Shown piece by piece: positions 46,501-56,300 of a stretch of 64,000 bases of DNA. This DNA is from Pedobacter riviphilus. Its GTDB lineage: Bacteria > Bacteroidota > Bacteroidia > Sphingobacteriales > Sphingobacteriaceae. A program made the translations under genes and the position numbers. The stretch's first letter is position 1. The number at the start of each line of letters is the position of its first letter. The DNA lies in contig NZ_CP061171.1 of NCBI RefSeq assembly GCF_014692875.1, positions 2,790,001 to 2,854,000 on the forward strand, in the 5' to 3' direction. The notes under the pieces are model-generated. The model searched no databases. It was not told the origin of the DNA and saw only the letters and a program-made list of their open reading frames with translations.

Positions 46501-48090
46501 ATGAAAAAGATTATAATCCTATTTAATTTCCTTGCTTGCCTGATGGTTTTAGAATCATGCAGTAAGCTCGATGTTGATGTAGAATCGCAATACGTTAAAG
46601 ACAATTTTCCTTTTACCAATTCAGATTACGCGGCACTTTTCGGCACCATGTATTCTAACCTTTCTTCTCAATATGGTGTTCCTTATTGGAGAATGCAAGA
46701 GCTTTCTACAGATGCCGCAATTATTCCGGCACGCGATGGAAATTTTGATGATGGAGGTCAATACCGTCAGCTCCACTACCATACCTGGACCATTGATCAT
46801 CCAAATGTGAGAGATATCTGGCAGTGGGGATTTGGCGGTATCAATAACTGCAACCGCTTAATTAACCTAACCAATGAGTCTTCAATCTCAGCAACACAGA
46901 AAAGTAGCAGTATAGCCGAAGTAAAAGCAATGAGGGCCTTATACTATTATTTTATGATGGATTTATACGGTAATGTACCAATTATTGATACTTTCCCAGT
47001 GAGTACGCTCCCAGGAAACCAAAGCAGAGATAAAGTATTTGAATTTATTGAGAAAGAACTTTTATCCGTTATTCCGCAATTACCAATAAAGGATAATAAC
47101 AACCGCGTATTGGTTTATGGCCGACCAACCCAGGCAATGGCTTATGCTTTATTAGAAAAAATGTACCTTAATGCTGAGGTATATACAGGCAAACCGAGAT
47201 ATGCAGATGCCGTAATTATGGCCGATAATATTCTGAAAAATACCAACTACGCTTTGGATAACAAGTATTCTGATATTTTTGATGTAAACAATGGGCCTCA
47301 AATTAACGAAACCATATTCGCTATTCCTTACGATCAGCAAATTCCGGGTAACCAGATTACAAGATTTGGTTTTTACCCTGCATTAGCAGCAGCTTATGGC
47401 ATTAACGTAGGTTTCAGTATTGCCATGAGCACTACACCCGAATATTATAATCGTTTTAATTTAAACAATGATATCCGTAACAGTTTCTGGTTAATAGGCA
47501 AACAATATGCACCAGATGCCAACCGTAAGCCTGATTTAACTAAACCCGTTTTTGTTGCAGGAACCACTACACAAATCGAAATTACGCCAGATTTAATTCT
47601 GAAACCAGGCAAACCAATGGATTTAGGCAATACCGTTGCAGACCAAGCTAAAGGTGTTCGATCGGTAAAATACTGGCCAGATGTAAACGCAATTCAGGCC
47701 ACACGTTTAAATGGTAACGATATGCCCGTATTGCGTTTAGCTGATGTGATGCTCATGAAAGCAGAAGCCATATTAAGAGGAGCAACTGCTACCACTGTTA
47801 ATGGCGAGTTGCAAACGCCACTGGTACTTTTAAATAAAATAAGAAGCCGTGCAGGTGCCGAATTGGCAAGCACTGTAACATTAACGGTTTTATTAGATGA
47901 AAGAGCCCGCGAATTTAGCTGGGAAGCATGGAGAAGAAATGACTTAATCCGTTTCGGGCAATTTGAAACCGAATATCCGTTACCTAACGATGTACTTTTC
48001 ATGAATAAGGATATAACCAGAAGAATTTATCCTATTCCGGCAAACGAGTTAAAGCTTAATACAAACCTGAAACAAAACCCAGGGTATTAA
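46501..48090 (+). CDS. SusD/RagB-type nutrient-binding lipoprotein
   Basis: SusD proteins are the lipid-anchored lids that capture substrate over the SusC transporter. The 529-residue product has a lipoprotein signal with the cysteine after VLES (residue ~20). The N-terminal TPR-like helical region includes AMRALYYYFMMDLYGNVP, and the C-terminal family motif is ADVMLMKAEAILRG with DERAREFSWEAWRRNDLIRF. It is 11 bp after susC and 16 bp before the phospholipase C gene, forming one operon. The substrate cannot be read from SusD alone. Confidence 0.95.
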   Translation: MKKIIILFNFLACLMVLESCSKLDVDVESQYVKDNFPFTNSDYAALFGTMYSNLSSQYGVPYWRMQELSTDAAIIPARDGNFDDGGQYRQLHYHTWTIDHPNVRDIWQWGFGGINNCNRLINLTNESSISATQKSSSIAEVKAMRALYYYFMMDLYGNVPIIDTFPVSTLPGNQSRDKVFEFIEKELLSVIPQLPIKDNNNRVLVYGRPTQAMAYALLEKMYLNAEVYTGKPRYADAVIMADNILKNTNYALDNKYSDIFDVNNGPQINETIFAIPYDQQIPGNQITRFGFYPALAAAYGINVGFSIAMSTTPEYYNRFNLNNDIRNSFWLIGKQYAPDANRKPDLTKPVFVAGTTTQIEITPDLILKPGKPMDLGNTVADQAKGVRSVKYWPDVNAIQATRLNGNDMPVLRLADVMLMKAEAILRGATATTVNGELQTPLVLLNKIRSRAGAELASTVTLTVLLDERAREFSWEAWRRNDLIRFGQFETEYPLPNDVLFMNKDITRRIYPIPANELKLNTNLKQNPGY

Positions 48091-48106
48091 TAATCAAAAA
48101 AGGTGT

Positions 48107-49174
48107 ATGAGAATCATCAGTTACGTAAGCCTATTGCTGGTATTGCCAGCAATAGCGTTTATTACCGTTAAGGAAGATCCAACCATCAATCAGATTCAGG
48201 TTATTGGTTCGCACAATAGTTATAAGCAAGCCATCGATCCGGCATTATTTGCCATGTTTAAAAAAACGGACTCAGTAGCTGCCAGTAAGATCGATTATGA
48301 GCACATTTCTATACCAGAACAATTAAATATGGGCTTAAGAAATTTGGAGATTGATGTTTATGCTGATTCTGCTGGTGGCCGTTATGCGCATCCAAAAGGT
48401 TTAGATTGGGCAAAGGATCAGCCTGCCTTTGATGCCTCTGAAGAAATGAAAAAGCCCGGTTTTAAGGTTTTACACATCCCCGAACTCGATTTTAGAAGTT
48501 CTGTACCAACTTTTGTAGCGGCTTTAAAAGTGTTGCGTACCTGGTCAGAAACACATGCAGATCATACCCCGGTTTTTATTACACTAGAGGCTAAAGATGA
48601 TTCGATAAAAAAACCTGGTTTTACATCACCAGAATTATTTACGCCAAAGGTTTTTGATGAACTGGATAAAGTGATTTTAGAGAATTTAGGTAAAGAACAT
48701 ATCATTCTTCCTGATGAAGTAAGAGGTAAATACAGTTCGCTTGAAGACGCTGTACTTCATCAGAATTGGCCAAAATTGAGCCAGGCGAAAGGCAAGTTTA
48801 TTTTTGTACTGGATGCAACCGGAAAAAAAAGAGCAACTTATATTCAAAATCATCCATCACTAAAAGCCCGTGTAATGTTTACGAATTCAGACCCAGGTAC
48901 ACCCGAGGCTGCTTTTATGATTAGAAATAATCCGAAAGACAAACAGATTCCGGAAATGGTAAAAAAAGGTTACATCATTAGAACACGAGCCGATAACGAT
49001 ACGCAACAGGCTCGTAAAAATGATACAAGTGATTTCGATGCAGCATGTAACTCTGGTGCACAGGTTATCACAACAGACTATTACCTAAAAAGCACACATT
49101 TTAAGTCCAGTTACGCTGTTAGCTTTGCTAAGGGCGAATACTTTAGAGCTAACCCCCTATTTAAAGTTAGATAA
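48107..49174 (+). CDS. Ca2+-dependent phosphoinositide phospholipase C-like exported enzyme
   Basis: The 355-residue protein has an N-terminal signal or anchor (MRIISYVSLLLVLPAIAFIT). It then has the phosphodiester-cleaving features of the C1-like PI-PLC family: QVIGSHNSYKQAIDPALF with the first catalytic histidine, LGLRNLEIDVYAD-type (MGLRNLEIDVYAD) with its E-D metal ligands, KPGFKVLHIPELDFRS with the second histidine, PVFITLEAKDD and YIIRTRADNDTQQ. The usual substrate is an inositol phospholipid or glycerophosphoinositol. Co-transcription with susC/susD suggests that the pair takes up a phospholipid-derived or inositol-phosphate product (inference). Confidence 0.87.
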   Translation: MRIISYVSLLLVLPAIAFITVKEDPTINQIQVIGSHNSYKQAIDPALFAMFKKTDSVAASKIDYEHISIPEQLNMGLRNLEIDVYADSAGGRYAHPKGLDWAKDQPAFDASEEMKKPGFKVLHIPELDFRSSVPTFVAALKVLRTWSETHADHTPVFITLEAKDDSIKKPGFTSPELFTPKVFDELDKVILENLGKEHIILPDEVRGKYSSLEDAVLHQNWPKLSQAKGKFIFVLDATGKKRATYIQNHPSLKARVMFTNSDPGTPEAAFMIRNNPKDKQIPEMVKKGYIIRTRADNDTQQARKNDTSDFDAACNSGAQVITTDYYLKSTHFKSSYAVSFAKGEYFRANPLFKVR

Positions 49175-49640
49175 AGAACAACCTGTTTGATAACTGGATT
49201 TCGAGAATTTATCCGGTAAGGGCTAATAAACTTAGCGCCTGTTTAAATTTTTATAACCAATATAAATGGCCTCTTGTTGTCAACACTGAGGAGTAATTTA
49301 TTGGATGAAAATCAATATGAGTGACTGATAAATTTTAAGTATGTAATATTCCTCGAGAGATCGTCATTCCCAACTTGATTGGGAATCTTAATGCAAGCGT
49401 TCTAAGATTCCCGCATGCGCGAGAATGACAACCGCTCTAGTGGATTCTGTCAATGGTCACGTAGTCCAAGTGCATTTATTAATACGTTAATGATCTTCGA
49501 CTACGCTCTCCACAGGAGTCCTTTGGACAGACTGATGTACGAAATAATTTTATTTAGTTTTTAAACGGGCCCTTAAAAGTATATTGATTTAATCTAGATT
49601 TTCGATTTTCCTAATAGCCAAACCAAAGACAATACATCGG
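49175..49640. other. Gene-free gap with composite dispersed repeats
   Basis: No gene is seen in these 466 bp. Positions 49359-49445 carry cattcccaacttgattggga (ATTCCCAA/TTGGGAAT can pair), ctaagattcccgcatgcgcg and gaatgacaaccgctctagtg, a homolog of the 23125-23345 repeat in the same orientation. A further segment at about 49490-49530 (gatcttcgactacgctctcc) resembles 24690-24710. Nothing suggests an RNA gene. Confidence 0.5.
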
Positions 49641-50558
49641 TTAATCTATGGTTCCACTTTTCCTGGCTTTAATTTCGGGGATTTCCTTGCCATCAAGTTC
49701 CATCAATGTGGCTTCTATCATCTGGCACATTTCATTCAATGCAAGGTCATTAGATTCTGTACCAAAAGGCTGCTCAATCTCATCTGCAATGGCTTCAAAA
49801 GCGACAAAAGTATAGGCAATAAAAACAACAATAAATGGGGTTAGCCATTGGAGGCTATCTACAAGCCCAAAGGGAAGAAGAAAGCAGTAGAGGTATACTG
49901 TCCGGTGTAATAACACACGGTAACTGTAAGGTATTGGTGTTGATATGATCCGCTCACAGCCTCCGACAATTTCGGCCAGCTTGTCTAGATTTTCATCAAA
50001 CCGCATCTGCTGAATTGAATCTATGCTTTCTTTGCTGCGTGCATGAGCAATCCAATCCCCCATCAGTTTAATAATTATGGTCGGTTTATAACGTGTAGCA
50101 TGAATAAAGCTGAATTGGGTATCGCTGAGCCTTTTTTTAAGGTCATTTTCTGCATTTGTACCCCTTAGCTGATGTTTTAACGCATAGGTACATGATATCA
50201 AAAGATTGATGAAGCCTGTGGATTCAGATTTTTCAGATGAAGTGCGGGGAAGCGTTATGACTTGTCTGGCGAGTGAGCGGGTACAATTTAAAAGGGAGCC
50301 CCAAAGCTTTCGGGCTTCCCAGAACCTGTCATAACTCACATTATTTCGAAAGCCAAGGAACAATGCAAGTACAAAACCAAACAAGGTTAACGGTGTTGGA
50401 TTTAAAGGCACTTTAAAGGAAAGGATTTTACCATGAAAGAACACCACCCCTATAGACAGTACAAAAAGTAAGATAAGCCGTGGCAATAGCCTGGGAAGAA
50501 CCGAGCCATGCCACACAAAAAGCATTTTGAACCAATTTTCTTTTTTCCTGATTATCAT
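49641..50558 (-). CDS. Bestrophin-family (YneE-like) membrane channel protein
   Basis: The 305-residue protein has four membrane helices and the family pattern: an N-terminal IIRKKENWFKMLFVWHGSVL region, LGFRNNVSYDRFWEARKLWG (residues ~70-89) and a hydrophobic segment ending VFIAYTFVAFEAIADEIEQP, then FGTESNDLALNEMCQMIEAT. Bacterial bestrophins are pentameric ion channels, often anion- or cation-conducting. The gene lies 80 bp downstream of the FdhF-like oxidoreductase gene in the same direction, which might be an operon or chance. Confidence 0.88.
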   Translation of the reverse strand: MIIRKKENWFKMLFVWHGSVLPRLLPRLILLFVLSIGVVFFHGKILSFKVPLNPTPLTLFGFVLALFLGFRNNVSYDRFWEARKLWGSLLNCTRSLARQVITLPRTSSEKSESTGFINLLISCTYALKHQLRGTNAENDLKKRLSDTQFSFIHATRYKPTIIIKLMGDWIAHARSKESIDSIQQMRFDENLDKLAEIVGGCERIISTPIPYSYRVLLHRTVYLYCFLLPFGLVDSLQWLTPFIVVFIAYTFVAFEAIADEIEQPFGTESNDLALNEMCQMIEATLMELDGKEIPEIKARKSGTID

Positions 50559-50638
50559 ATTATTTTGAGCTATTTATCATTTTGACAAAGGTAATTTTCA
50601 TAGTCAAAGATACGATAAGGCACCATGCTTTAGGATTA

Positions 50639-53008
50639 CTATTGCATCAGCCGATAATTTTCTTCTACTTTTTTTACCCGGTCATAAATAGTGGGTTCGT
50701 GCTTTTTAATTTTAATCTTTACGTATTTAGAAGCTGGCATATTACTTTCTTCTACCACATTGTTCACAGAAACCAAAACATTGGTTTCGGGGAAATAGGT
50801 TACCGTATTACGTTCAGGAATCTCATAAGGTACGATGATGAACAGCGGGGCAATCCGTTCAACGCCGTCGTCGAAATTAAACAAGTCTACTTTGTCTCCG
50901 GCTTTCATCCCCAGTTTTTCGATATCCTTCCTATTCATGAAGATCACACGCCGCTCATTTTTAATGCCGCGATAACGGTCATCCAGTCCATATATGGTCG
51001 TATTGAATTGATCATGTGTCCTGGTGGTTGCCATCATATACTCATCATGCTCGAGATTGTTATTGGGAATTTTTGTAAGGGTGAAGGGTGCACGGTCGCC
51101 GAATTCTTTGGTCATAAACTTTCCATCTCTTGCAGCGTTTGGCAAGTAAAACCCACCTTTTTGCCTAACTTTTTCATTGTAGTTTTCAAAGCCTGGAATG
51201 CATTTCTCTATCGCGTCGCGAACCGCGTCATAACTATCATGGTAGAGTTGCCAGTTAACAACCGATTTTTCTCCCAGTGTTGCCATTGCCATTCGGCAGG
51301 CTATCTGCGTTTCATTAATCAAGTTTTTGGATACCGCATCCAGCATCCCCTTTGAAGCCTGTACAACCCCCATAGAGTTTTCAGTAGAAATGATCTGTAC
51401 CTCGCCATTTACAATATCTTTATCACTTCGGCCGTAAGTTGGCAGTATTAATGCTTCATTTCCGTGAATAAGATGGCTTCGATTGAGCTTGGTAGACACG
51501 CAAACCAGCAGATCCAGTTTTCGTACAGCATTGGCGGTATAGGTAGTATCAGGAGTTGCAGACAAAAAATTCCCGCCCATGCAAAACATAAATTTGAGCT
51601 TTCCCTCGTGCATGGCCTTGATTGCCCGGACCACATCGTAGCCATGCTCACGTGGCATTTTAAAGCCATAGTAATTTTCAAGGCGGTCGAGCTGTTCAGC
51701 TGTAGGCTTTTCATCTATAAGCATGGTTCTGTTACCCTGAACATTACTGTGCCCACGTACCGGACATACGCCGGCCCCGGGCTTTCCAATGCTTCCTTTA
51801 AGCAATAGAATATTAAGAATTTCACGGATCATTGCAACACCATTGGGCTGTTGTGTAAGTCCCATTCCCCAACAGAAAATGATTCTTTTTTTAAAGGCAA
51901 TCATCTCCGCAGCCCTTAGGATATCTTCTTTGGAAACGCCACATAGCCCGGATAAATGATCAAGATTATAATCCTCATGTTCAAACTGCTTCAAAAATGC
52001 TTCGTATCCGGTTGTTTTATCTTTGATAAATTCCTGGTCAAAAACCTGTCCCGGAAATTTCTTTTCGAAATCGATCAGCAGAATTTCCAAGGCCTTAAGC
52101 AAGGCCATATCACCGTTGATTTTTACAGGGAGATATAAATCTGCCAGCTTAACCCCGCCCCCAATCATTCCCTTTATAGACTGTGGATCCTGAAAACCAA
52201 GCAATCCGGCCTCCGGCAGAGGATTAATGGCTATGATCATGGCTCCGTTTTTTTTCCCCTTAGCCAGGGCACTCATCATCCGAGGTGCATTTGTACCTGG
52301 ATTATGGCCGATATCAATAATTACATCGGTTTCATAAAAGTCCTCTAGCGTAACGGTTCCCTTGCCAATGCCAATAGTTGGCCGCAGTGCAGAACCGGAA
52401 GTTTCATGGCACATATTCGAACAGTCGGGCATATTGTTGGTACCAAATTCCTTGGCAAAGAGCTGATACACAAATGATGCCTCATTGCTGGTTCTGCCCG
52501 AGGTGTAAAATGCGGCCTGGTGGGGCGACTCGAGTGCATTGAGGTGCGCTCCTATTTTCTTGAAGGCATTCTCCCAACTAATTGGTTCGTAATGCGTTCC
52601 GCCTTTGGGCATATACATTGGCTCGGTAAGTCTCCCGAACTTACCAATCTGGTAATCATCCAGCTTGGCCAGGTCAAAAACAGAATGCTTTTTAAAAAAA
52701 TCAGCTGTCACTCTTTTCGTTGTTGCTTCTTCTGCAAGGGCCTTTGCACCGTTTTCACAGTATTCGCCAACAGGAGAGCGTTCATCATCAGGATCTGGCC
52801 ATGCACAGCTCGGACAATCGAATCCCTTAAACTGGTTCATGTTCAAAAGTGCGTGGTTTCCCCTGAAAAATGTCTTCTCCTCTATCAAATCTCCCATGGC
52901 GGCCATTACCGCGTGCATTCCTGCTGCCGATTTCTCTACAGGTGTCAGTTTCAGATCAAGCAGCTTATATGGATTTTCTGCAGAAGGTGCCTTTTTATCT
53001 TGTTCCAT
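50639..53008 (-). CDS. FdhF/YdeP-family molybdopterin oxidoreductase
   Basis: The 789-residue protein has the molybdopterin-bisMGD oxidoreductase fold of the FdhF/YdeP family (formate dehydrogenase-like). A [4Fe-4S]-type motif near residue 65 contains GFDCPSCAWPDPDDERSPVG and GEYCENG. Then come AFYTSGRTSNEASFVYQLFA, NMCHETSGSALRPTIG and the cofactor-binding VCPVRGHSNVQGNRTM. The C-terminal domain has YFPETNVLVSVNNV. There is no signal peptide, so it is cytoplasmic; electron partners are not in the window. It is preceded by a DUF7009-type gene and fdhD, consistent with sulfur insertion into the cofactor by FdhD. Confidence 0.92.
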   Translation of the reverse strand: MEQDKKAPSAENPYKLLDLKLTPVEKSAAGMHAVMAAMGDLIEEKTFFRGNHALLNMNQFKGFDCPSCAWPDPDDERSPVGEYCENGAKALAEEATTKRVTADFFKKHSVFDLAKLDDYQIGKFGRLTEPMYMPKGGTHYEPISWENAFKKIGAHLNALESPHQAAFYTSGRTSNEASFVYQLFAKEFGTNNMPDCSNMCHETSGSALRPTIGIGKGTVTLEDFYETDVIIDIGHNPGTNAPRMMSALAKGKKNGAMIIAINPLPEAGLLGFQDPQSIKGMIGGGVKLADLYLPVKINGDMALLKALEILLIDFEKKFPGQVFDQEFIKDKTTGYEAFLKQFEHEDYNLDHLSGLCGVSKEDILRAAEMIAFKKRIIFCWGMGLTQQPNGVAMIREILNILLLKGSIGKPGAGVCPVRGHSNVQGNRTMLIDEKPTAEQLDRLENYYGFKMPREHGYDVVRAIKAMHEGKLKFMFCMGGNFLSATPDTTYTANAVRKLDLLVCVSTKLNRSHLIHGNEALILPTYGRSDKDIVNGEVQIISTENSMGVVQASKGMLDAVSKNLINETQIACRMAMATLGEKSVVNWQLYHDSYDAVRDAIEKCIPGFENYNEKVRQKGGFYLPNAARDGKFMTKEFGDRAPFTLTKIPNNNLEHDEYMMATTRTHDQFNTTIYGLDDRYRGIKNERRVIFMNRKDIEKLGMKAGDKVDLFNFDDGVERIAPLFIIVPYEIPERNTVTYFPETNVLVSVNNVVEESNMPASKYVKIKIKKHEPTIYDRVKKVEENYRLMQ

Positions 53009-53011
53009 AGC

Positions 53012-53362
53012 TTAACAGTTTATATTGGGATTGGGAAAATTATCACTCTGATCTTCTTCCACATTATCCAAACAGGTAAAATCTTTTTCAATGAGCAGGC
53101 TTACCGGACCAGATACATCGCTAAAACCGACCTTATCTGTATTGACCAGCTCCTCGATCATTTTTTCGGGCATATTCAGAACGATCCGGTTTTCCGAAAA
53201 ATCGGCGGTAAGCTGTCCCTCGCTTGTTGTCATAATCGCATATTCCAGCGCCTGGCTAGCAAAGTGGGTACGTTCGGAAAGAAATCCAACCATTCCCAAT
53301 GCGGCTACTTCAGACTTGGTTAAACGATATCTGAGCGAATTGCCCTTTATTCTAATTTTCAT
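53012..53362 (-). CDS. DUF7009-like small protein between fdhD and the FdhF-like gene
   Basis: The 116-residue product begins MKIRIKGNSLRYRLTKSEVA and has QALEYAIMTTSEGQLTADFS and a C-terminal acidic stretch FTCLDNVEEDQSDNF. I recall such proteins as the small DUF7009 family, but with limited confidence. It has no membrane segment or signal. It overlaps the 3' end of fdhD by 11 bp and is 3 bp before the FdhF/YdeP gene, so it belongs to that operon and probably serves its assembly or activity. Exact role unknown. Confidence 0.68.
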   Translation of the reverse strand: MKIRIKGNSLRYRLTKSEVAALGMVGFLSERTHFASQALEYAIMTTSEGQLTADFSENRIVLNMPEKMIEELVNTDKVGFSDVSGPVSLLIEKDFTCLDNVEEDQSDNFPNPNINC

Positions 53363-54229
53363 GTGATGTAGGTATTAAAATTCTGTCGTTACTGGTATAA
53401 ATGTTAAAACGGTCTTCCTTTAAAAAACCTAAAAGGGTAATGCCAAATTCAGTAGCAAGTTCTACGGCAAGACTGGATGGGGCACCGATAGCGGCTACAA
53501 TTGCAATTCCAGCCATGGCTGCTTTCTGAATCAGCTCAAAACTTGCCCGCCCACTCAACAATAAGATGTACTTGTTAAGGGGAAGCAGATCGCTGGCAAG
53601 TGCTGCACCAATGAGCTTATCCAAAGCATTGTGGCGGCCTACATCCTCCCTAAGCATCAGCATTTCTCCTTCAATCGTAAAAAGACCCGATGCATGGATT
53701 CCCCAGTAGCAGAGAAATTTCGCTGTGCCGACCTCAGCTTGCGTGGGAGCTGGTAGAGGATTTCAGGAGAGAGGCTGAGTTCCTGCTCACTGGCCAGACC
53801 TGAATAAATGCTTGACGTCCTGATAGACTGTATTGACCCCTTGCCGCAGACTCCGCAGCTCGATGTGGTGTAAAAATTACGGTCAGACTGCGAGAGATTA
53901 GGCGTAAATCGATCACTGAATTCAACACAAACAATGTTTTCCTTATCAAATTCACATGCCATTGCCAGGTGGGCAATAACAGTTACCTCCTCTTTGGAGG
54001 ATACAATACCTTCGGTGAATAAAAAACCCAATGCCAGCTCCAGATCATTCCCGGGTGTCCGCATGGTTACAGAAATATTCTTTTTTACCCGAGCGTCTGC
54101 AGGCCCATATATTATCCGGATTTCCAGCGGTTCCTCTACAGAAAGAATGTCTAGTGCAGGGGAAGCGATAAATCCCGATACTCTTTTAACGGGCAAGTGT
54201 TTAATCGAAACCGATGGAATATCCCTCAT
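53352..54229 (-). pseudogene. fdhD: Formate dehydrogenase accessory sulfurtransferase FdhD, one-base frameshift
   Basis: FdhD passes sulfur from a cysteine desulfurase to the molybdenum cofactor of formate dehydrogenases. The first part (from 54229) shows DARVKKNISVTMRTPGNDLE, GFLFTEGIVSS and the active-site loop TSSCGVCGKGSIQSIR (CxxC), then diverges after RNFSATGES. The second frame reads GIHASGLFTIEGEMLMLRED and VGRHNALDKLIGAAL, with LLSGRASFELIQKA, and ends at 53352. One extra G in the GGGG run at 53701-53704 gives a single protein of about 292 residues, normal for FdhD. It is the first gene of the FdhF-like operon. Confidence 0.92.
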
Positions 54230-54354
54230 AAAATCGTTCTAGTCAAAAATGAAATATAAAGATACTGATTGAGCAGAAAATTAGGTGCGCTAATATGTTT
54301 ATTTTTTGCCGCTGTTACACAAAACCCCTAACAGGTATATCTTATTTCTCGATC

Positions 54355-54401
54355 AATAGTACCGTTTAAGTGGAATACGCTCCAGTTTAAACGGTACTAT
54401 T
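54355..54401 (-). terminator. Hairpin terminator after dnaK
   Basis: AATAGTACCGTTTAA and TTAAACGGTACTATT form a perfect 15-bp stem with a 17-nt loop, 10 bp after the dnaK stop. Read leftward it is followed by a moderately AT-rich sequence. Confidence 0.78.
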
Positions 54402-54410
54402 TTCATTGTT

Positions 54411-56300
54411 TTACTTTACATCCTCAAAAGAAACGTCTGTCACATCATCCGGTCCGTCATTTGCAGGTTGGTTTACATTTTCTGCTCCCTGTGAAGGCTG
54501 ATCGGTTTTGTACATCTCCTCACTGGCACTGTTCCATGCTTTGGTCAGATCTGCAAGGGAGGTATCGATAGCCGCAATATCCTGTTTTTCGTGTGCATAT
54601 TTCAGGGCAGAAAGCGCACCCTCAATAGCCTGTCTGTTATCTGTAGAAAGTTTCTCTCCAAAGGTTTTCAATTGTTTCTCAGATTGGAAAATCTGGCTGT
54701 CCGCCAGGTTCAGTTTATCCACCCGCTCCCGGGCCTCCTTGTCAGAAACCTCATTGGCCTTAGCACTTTCCCTCATTTTTTCAACCTCTTCCTTACTCAG
54801 TCCGCTACCGGCCTCAATCCGTATTTTTTGTTCCTTATTGGTCCCTTTGTCTTTTGCAGTTACATTAAGTATCCCGTTGGAGTCGATATCGAATACAACC
54901 TCGATCTGAGGGATTCCCCTTGGCGCAGGTGGAAGTCCATCAAGGTTAAAGATGCCCAGGCTTTTATTATCCTTTGCCATGGTTCTATCTCCTTGCAATA
55001 CATGTACCTGAACCCCTGGCTGGTTATCAGATGCAGTAGAGAACACTTCTGATTTTTTTGCCGGTATGGTTGTATTGGCCGGGATTAAGGTTGTCATTAC
55101 ACCACCCATTGTCTCTATCCCCAATGAGAGCGGCGTCACATCCAGTAGCACCACATCCTTTACGTCGCCAGATAACACCGCACCCTGGATTGCAGCCCCC
55201 AATGCAACCACCTCGTCAGGATTTACACCTTTACTAGGTTGCCTGCCAAAAAACTGCGCTACTATTTCCTGCACTTTTGGAATACGGGTACTTCCACCTA
55301 CAAGGATAACCTCCTCAATATCTGCCGGTTTCAATTTAGCATCTTTAAGGGCCGCCTCGCAAGGTTTCAGGCAGCGCGAAAATAAACTGTCGGCTAATTT
55401 TTCAAATTTTGCACGGCTCAGTTTTTTTACCAGGTGTTTAGGAATTCCATCCACTGCAGTTACATAGGGTAGGTTAATTTCCGTTTCAGTAGCCGTTGAA
55501 AGTTCAACCTTGGCTTTCTCAGCTGCCTCCTTTAAACGCTGAAGTGCCATGGGATCCTTACGCAGATCAATCCCCTCCTCTTTCTTGAATTCATCTGCCA
55601 TCCAATCTATAATTACCTTGTCAAAATCATCACCCCCAAGATGGGTATCACCATTGGTTGATTTAACCTCAAAAACACCATCCCCAAGTTCAAGTACGGA
55701 AATATCAAATGTTCCTCCTCCAAGATCGAAAACAGCTACTTTCTGGTTCTTATCTGCCTTTTGCAGGCCATAGGCTAAAGCAGCCGCAGTTGGCTCATTT
55801 ACTATCCTTTTTACGTTAAGCCCTGCAATTTCACCTGCTTCCTTGGTTGCCTGCCTTTGGGCATCATTAAAATATGCCGGCACGGTAATTACAGCATCTG
55901 TTACCTCCTGCCCGAGATAATCTTCTGCGTTTTTCTTCATCTTTTGCAGGATGATGGCGGAGATCTCCTGTGGCGTGTACAACTTCCCCTCAATATCAAC
56001 CCGGATAGTATCATTGTCGCCCCGAACAACTTTATAGCTACAATGTTTTATTTCTTCTGTTACTTCATCAAAACGACGACCCATAAAACGTTTGATAGAC
56101 ATAATCGTATTTTGCGGATTGGTAATAGCCTGCCTTTTCGCAGGATCGCCAACCTTACGTTCTCCATTTTTTAAAAAAGCCACAATCGAAGGAGTGGTTC
56201 TTTTTCCTTCATCGTTAGCGATCACTACCGGATCATTTCCTTCCATAACTGCCACGCAGCTATTGGTGGTTCCCAAGTCGATACCTATAATTTTGCCCAT
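54411..56300 (-). CDS. dnaK: Molecular chaperone DnaK (Hsp70)
   Basis: DnaK is the ATP-dependent chaperone that works with DnaJ and GrpE. The 629-residue product is full length: [20 protein letters not shown] at the start, [17 protein letters not shown] loop ([19 protein letters not shown]), [33 protein letters not shown] and the substrate-binding domain with [14 protein letters not shown], ending in the conserved DVSFEDVK. A second, accessory paralogue is plausible, because the neighbours are CbpA/CbpM and DyP, whereas the housekeeping copy usually lies elsewhere; only a genome-wide count would tell. Confidence 0.95.
   Translation of the reverse strand: MGKIIGIDLGTTNSCVAVMEGNDPVVIANDEGKRTTPSIVAFLKNGERKVGDPAKRQAITNPQNTIMSIKRFMGRRFDEVTEEIKHCSYKVVRGDNDTIRVDIEGKLYTPQEISAIILQKMKKNAEDYLGQEVTDAVITVPAYFNDAQRQATKEAGEIAGLNVKRIVNEPTAAALAYGLQKADKNQKVAVFDLGGGTFDISVLELGDGVFEVKSTNGDTHLGGDDFDKVIIDWMADEFKKEEGIDLRKDPMALQRLKEAAEKAKVELSTATETEINLPYVTAVDGIPKHLVKKLSRAKFEKLADSLFSRCLKPCEAALKDAKLKPADIEEVILVGGSTRIPKVQEIVAQFFGRQPSKGVNPDEVVALGAAIQGAVLSGDVKDVVLLDVTPLSLGIETMGGVMTTLIPANTTIPAKKSEVFSTASDNQPGVQVHVLQGDRTMAKDNKSLGIFNLDGLPPAPRGIPQIEVVFDIDSNGILNVTAKDKGTNKEQKIRIEAGSGLSKEEVEKMRESAKANEVSDKEARERVDKLNLADSQIFQSEKQLKTFGEKLSTDNRQAIEGALSALKYAHEKQDIAAIDTSLADLTKAWNSASEEMYKTDQPSQGAENVNQPANDGPDDVTDVSFEDVK

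Noticed and set aside
50582..51355. 257-codon plus-strand frame
   Set aside because: It is antisense to the oxidoreductase gene, with low-complexity hydrophobic content.
52520..53323. Long plus-strand frame of 267 codons
   Set aside because: It is antisense to the FdhF-like, DUF7009-like and fdhD genes, which are clear family members; the frame is a shadow.
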